From NCBI GenBank assembly GCA_964058805.1, contig CAXKVV010001051.1, positions 1-25,033 on the forward strand: a DNA stretch of 25,033 bases. Reading direction: 5' to 3'. This stretch comes from Schoenoplectus triqueter (taxonomy: Eukaryota > Streptophyta > Magnoliopsida > Poales > Cyperaceae). Positions 20,935 through 25,033 of the stretch are shown here, piece after piece (position 1 is the stretch's first letter; each line of letters starts with the position of its first letter). The notes under the pieces are model-generated. The model was given only the letters and a program-made list of their open reading frames with translations. It searched no databases and was not told the origin of the DNA. A program made the position numbers and the translations under genes.

Positions 20935-21225
20935 ATTTGATAATTTCCATCAATTTTTTTAAAATAAATTCAAAAAAATTTATAATAAAAAGTATAGATA
21001 TTTTAAATTTATGGATTGACTGTATTTCAAATTTCATGAAGTTTTTATGCTATTTGATAGACTATCAAAGGCTAATAAAATTTTATACAATTTGCAATCA
21101 TCTCAATTTATTGATCATTGATAAGCTATCAAATGATATTCAAATCACATAAATTTTGAAATACAATCGAACTATATATAAAGTAAAACATTTAAATATT
21201 TTTTTAACCAAATTTATTTGAAGAA
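20935..21225. mobile_element. Inverted-repeat MITE-like element, family G
   Basis: The left arm has GATTGACTGTATTTCAAATT then CTATTTGATAGACTATCAAA. The right arm, reverse complemented, has GTTCGATTGTATTTCAAAAT then CATTTGATAGCTTATCAATG. Outer parts pair more loosely. The centre lies near 21090. The plus-strand open frame across it simply reads through the AT-rich hairpin and is not a credible gene. Confidence 0.7.
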
Positions 21226-21663
21226 CTCATTGTCAGGTTGTCAACATTATCATTAAGTAATCTCCTCAATTAATAAACACACTCAAGCTAAACATTATAA
21301 AACCAAACTCGACATGATTTGTACCAAGATGCGTTGATGTGTTTAGTTTAACCAAATTATGTTTTAATGTACTTCAATTATTATGTTAGAGCCGGCCTGA
21401 TCGCTCTCAGATAAATATCTTCTCTAATATATATTGCAAATGCCAGGGCAGATAGAAAGAATAAATCCATTGCATCTTGAAGCTTTTTTTAGCTAGGAGT
21501 ACAATTGTAAACTACATTTTTATGTTTTTTATTATTTTTTTCTGCTGTAATTCGATTAGTGAGTCTCAGCTAACGTTTGTAAAATTTGAAGCAATTTATA
21601 TTATGATGGCTGCTGAGGACGACAATAATATTGACTCTGTCTTTCTCTTCTACTCCCTCTACA
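21226..21663. other. Intergenic DNA, nothing recognised
   Basis: No supported gene, repeat or RNA. The overlapping short frames on both strands have no domain. Confidence 0.45.
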
Positions 21664-21935
21664 TCTCTTCCTTGATATGGTATGGACTTGATTCGGGCAC
21701 TCAGATATGATTTTAACGGTGTTGGTTGCTGTCGTCGATATTTCGGGTATGGATATGCTTTCTTTGTCTCTCTCTGGTTATCTGTTGATGGATTTGATTT
21801 TGGCACTCAGATTCAATTCTAACTGTTTAGGGTTATTTTGTCGATAGACCTAGTATGGGTTTGCTTCGTCTTTTGGGTTATTAGTCAACGAATTTGGTTT
21901 TGGCACTCAGATTCGAGTTTAACTATGTTGGGTTC
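21664..21935. repeat. Three-copy degenerate tandem repeat of about 100 bp
   Basis: GGCACTCAGAT occurs at 21696, 21802 and 21902 (spacings 106 and 100). It is preceded each time by GATTCG, GATTTT or GGTTTT and followed by T- and A-rich words ending in AAC(G/T)GT or similar. Flanking words such as GGGTATGGATATGCTTTCTT and AGTATGGGTTTGCTTCGTCT also correspond between units. Confidence 0.75.
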
Positions 21936-22476
21936 ATCAACAAAAATCAGGATATAATTAATGAATGCAGAATTTGAAATAGAAGAAAAGAAAATCATTT
22001 TTTAAGTTATTGTTTTAATTCTTTTGGAACATCAACGGGTTTGGGATGTTGACTTGTTCACCCAGTCCCCCCTGTCAGTTGATGAGTTGAGTTTTAACAG
22101 GTGCACTAACAATTTCAAGTTGGGTCCTAATATGACAATATGCCTAAATTAACTTTCCTACCAGGAGTTCATATAACAACGGTACATGGACAAGAAGCGA
22201 GGCAAAGTAGCAAGGAAAAAGTGATAAATTGAACAAATTACTTGGAGAGAAAACGACGTACCATGTCATTTTTGAAAAAAAAAACTAATGGGGACTACTT
22301 CCTAGTTCCTGCCCCTATCTCATCCTTCCTCTTCCTGTTCCTCTTCCTATTTGTTCCTTTTTTTCCTTTCTTTTTCTCTCTCTCTTCCCAAAATAACTCG
22401 TTCCTTAGATCCACTGCACTGTACTTTATATCCATTTGTTTAATTTTTGTTATGAAATATCACTTTTTATAGACTA
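21936..22476. other. Intergenic DNA with a pyrimidine-rich tract
   Basis: A CCTTCCTCTTCCTGTTCCTC-type stretch lies at about 22323-22385. The plus-strand frame over it is a Phe/Leu/Pro run without domain. Nothing else supported. Confidence 0.45.
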
Positions 22477-22948
22477 CTAGTTATATAACCGCGCGTTGCA
22501 GTAGAATTTTTTATTTAAACATTAAAATATTATATGATAAAAAAAACTCACATTTATCTAATGTTAAATTATAAATTCATCAAATTATAGAGAAAATATA
22601 TAATAAAGACTATATTTAAACTTGAATGAGATTTTTGCACAATATGAATTCATGATTCATGATTTTTATGGCAAAAAAAGTAAATTATTCTAACATATAT
22701 TATCACCATTAATTTCTTACCAAATATGCACAAGGTTGCTAAATAAAAAAACAAAAATTATAAAAATAATAGTATATAAGGGAAATAAATGGAGAGAAAG
22801 AGGAGATCAATGGACGCGATCACATACGTTCGATCAATCAACAATAAATATTATCCGTCTAATTGAGGGATAAAATGGGTATAATAAAAATTTATCATGA
22901 CAAAAAATGGACCCTTCAATTCTTAGATGTTTTATATAATAGTATAGA
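22477..22948 (-). mobile_element. Short non-autonomous Helitron-like element
   Basis: On the minus strand it starts TCTATACTATTATATAAAAC (22948 down) and ends CGCGCGGTTATATAACTAG (down to 22477). The preceding base is A and the next is T, as expected for Helitron insertion between A and T. The TC start, the CTAG end and the GC-rich hairpin-like word (GCAACGCGCGG) about 10 bases from the end fit Helitron termini. The hairpin stem is partly decayed. At 472 bp it encodes nothing. Confidence 0.78.
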
Positions 22949-24703
22949 TTTGCTGCTTGAGGAAAAGTTCCAATTCTTCTACTTTGGGCAGTAGCGAAAT
23001 TGTTGGTTAGGTGTGTATGTGTATAATTATGAATGTTTGATTTATGGAATTTGATTATTTTGCAGAGAGGCTCTTTTTTTTGGGATCTAGATTAAAATAG
23101 TAAATGCGTCTGCTATAACTAAGGTAATATTTTTCCCCAATGAAAAGTTACAAGTTTGCGTGTTTGAAATTTGAAGCAGTCGTGAAAACTGATTTTATTT
23201 TATTTTGGAAAAATAGCATTGACGTTTAAAAAAAATAGTAATATTAATGATCATTAATTTAATTGAAGGAATTGAACTAAGATATGATATCAATTCTAGG
23301 CATGCTCAACGAGTGTGGTTTTGTTGAAGAAGTTGAGGTCTTGCGAATCTTAAATAGTAACAAACAGTTATATATCGTTGGCTACTACAAAGTAAATATT
23401 CTCTTATTCGAGTGCATACCCAAATTGTTCTTGTTGGTACGTTTGGATGGTGGAAGAATTTTGTAAGATAATGTTTTTTAGGTTAGTGATAGAGGATAGT
23501 GTGAAATTAGTGAAATCTCAAAAATATGAGAATAAAATTATTTTTTTATTATTTGTCTTAGTAAAATATTATTTGAGAATAATGAAAGAAAAACTAAAAT
23601 AGTTAATTATTTTATTTAAATAATAATATTTACTTAATATTATTTTATACTAATATTAAAAATTATTTTTTTATTATTTTCACTACCTTCATGGAACACT
23701 AATCCGTTAAACCCATATTTTCTATGATTTAACGGATTAGCACTGCTGCTATTTTTAATTTTATTTTTATATTTGAAGGATGCTAATATGAAAATAGCAT
23801 TGATATTCTAAAAATAACGCTATTCCTCACCATGATTACCGTTGAAAAAAATGAGTGTTTTATGGTTGCGTATTTAAAATTACCGTTGAAGGTTGAAACT
23901 AATTAATTGAGGGTACACTTCGTTCAATGCATAGTGGATTGAATAAAAATTACAAGTCGTGTGATGTTTTATCTTCAATAAATTGAAGTAATATTAAATA
24001 TTTGCATTTACATCCAATAATATTAATTAATTAGGTGAATTGAATTTGTATCCGTGTGTGTTTTTTTCAGATAATGAATTGGATTATAGCGTTTGTATCG
24101 TATCTCTAAAGATTTTGGACCATCGACTGATCGATACGTATAACTTTGTCTGTGGGGCTTTTTTCATTATTACTGAAGTCATATGCATGTGATTGTACTT
24201 TAAATAGAGATTCAAAAGAAATAAAACATGTTAGTCTTAGCTTACCTTTATTATCGTCTCATCAAATATTCTCTCCCAAAAACAGAAGAACTATCACCAT
24301 CCAGTCCCCCACAAAACTGGAGAGAAAGAATAGAGCTGATTGGATGAGTACGCAAACATAACAGAGGCAGTAATAGACTAACAGTTGCCAAAAGGCACGG
24401 AACAATAAACAAAGTCTCGTGTTTTATCTGGATTTTCTGAGCCGCATGACTGAGTAGTACAAGATGAGTAGTTTCTCTGGCGTATATTTTTATTGTTTTG
24501 GATACGAATCAATTCAAGCTCAGATTATCTCAGGTTGGAGTGGTTCGTTTCAAACTTTGTATCATTACGGTCTGACTAGGATTTTTGCCTTTGGTTATCA
24601 TTTAGGTCGGATCTAGGTGATCGACCTTCTGCTAGTTTGAGTATCAGATCCATCAGATTTGAGGCGAATTATTTGAATTATGATTTCTGATAAAGTTCAT
24701 ATT
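22949..24703. other. Intergenic DNA, no gene supported
   Basis: The open frame at 23284-23466 (with LNECGFVEEVEVLRIL) has no recognised domain and runs into AT-rich DNA. A CGTTTGGATGGTGGAAGAAT stretch near 23440 looks like wording common in plant dispersed repeats. A short hairpin lies at 23699-23740. The plus-strand frame at 24146-24361 shows no domain. Confidence 0.45.
23699..23740. repeat. 13-bp perfect inverted repeat (hairpin)
   Basis: CTAATCCGTTAAA (23699-23711) pairs exactly with TTTAACGGATTAG (23728-23740) across a 16-base loop. It is not followed by a T-run in a transcript context, so no terminator role is claimed. It may be part of a decayed repeat. Confidence 0.85.
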
Positions 24704-24711
24704 AGTATAGT
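24704..24711. repeat. Left target-site duplication of the third hAT-like element
   Basis: AGTATAGT, repeated exactly at 25000-25007. Confidence 0.88.
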
Positions 24712-24999
24712 TAGAGGTGTCAATCGGGCGGGTCGGGTCGGGTTCGAGTTCGGGTCGGGTCAGTTTGACTTTCTAAAAGAAATCGGGTCGGGCCGGGTCG
24801 GGTCAATTTACATGTTGTGTTTTTTCAGATCGTTGATAGATTTCGATTAGATTGAAGGCCATTTAATCTCGGGTCGGGACGGGTCAGGTCGTGTTCGGGT
24901 CGAGTCAGTTTGACTTTCTTAAAAAATCGAGTCGGATCGAATTCAGATCCGGACGGATCGGACGGGTTTATCGGATCGGATCAGGTTCTACCACCTCTA
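24712..24999. mobile_element. hAT-like non-autonomous element with 8-bp target duplication
   Basis: The ends are TAGAGGTGTCAATC and, reverse complemented, TAGAGGTGGTAGAAC, flanked by exact 8-bp duplications AGTATAGT (24704-24711 and 25000-25007). It is filled with CGGGTC-type motifs. An internal direct repeat carries CAGTTTGACTTTCT at about 24761 and 24906. It is 288 bp and non-coding. Ends and motif content match the element at 8797-9218. Confidence 0.88.
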
Positions 25000-25007
25000 A
25001 GTATAGT
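25000..25007. repeat. Right target-site duplication of the third hAT-like element
   Basis: AGTATAGT, identical to 24704-24711. Confidence 0.88.
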
Positions 25008-25033
25008 TATCTTTTCCAAACTAAACCATAACT

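Noticed and set aside
23284..23466. 60-residue frame with a plausible helical segment (VEEVEVLRIL)
   Set aside because: No recognised family, and it ends in repeat-like DNA. Support is too thin to call a gene.
1..25033. LTR retrotransposon, tRNA, rRNA or CRISPR array
   Set aside because: No paired long direct repeats with primer-binding site, no cloverleaf-type sequence with a proper B box, no rRNA words and no regularly spaced repeat-spacer pattern.

Overview
The window looks like nuclear DNA of a flowering plant. It is very AT-rich and gene-poor, full of TA/GA microsatellites and small non-autonomous DNA transposons. Its one clear protein gene is a plant-type single C2H2 zinc finger with the plant-specific QALGGH core and a C-terminal EAR repression motif. 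No prokaryotic operon, rRNA, tRNA or CRISPR array is visible. The species cannot be named from the sequence alone.

Layout. 1-1600: AT-rich, no supported gene. 1609-3943: a chain of inverted-repeat elements (MITE-like), with four full copies, a half copy and a truncated copy. Several abut at (TC)n(TA)n(GA)n junctions, which are themselves palindromes. 3955-5045: minus-strand pseudogene of the plant mobile domain (PMD, MAIN/MAIL-like) family, with stops and a frameshift. 5100-6400: low-complexity AATTAAACTAA-type DNA, then a purine-rich stretch. 6408-6941 and 8797-9218: two hAT-like elements with 8-bp target duplications. 9275-9614: possible tRNA-related SINE head overlapping a short inverted repeat. 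10030-10430: another inverted-repeat element. 11239-13340: less AT-rich, with two phase-compatible open segments and splice-like sites, an unrecognised gene or gene remnant. 15888-16676: the zinc-finger gene on the minus strand, with a TATA-like site and pyrimidine-rich leader on its right. 18541-19808: a second MITE cluster sharing two families with the first. 20935-21225: one more inverted-repeat element. 21664-21935: three degenerate ~100-bp tandem units. 22477-22948: a short Helitron-like element on the minus strand. 24712-24999: a third hAT-like element.

How it works together. The zinc-finger gene is the only intact functional unit supported. It is probably a nuclear transcriptional regulator of the GIS/ZFP type. 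Most of the rest reads as layered insertions, with shared families in two clusters about 15 kb apart, exact target duplications for three elements, and one decayed PMD gene. No operon-like or defence-like system was found.
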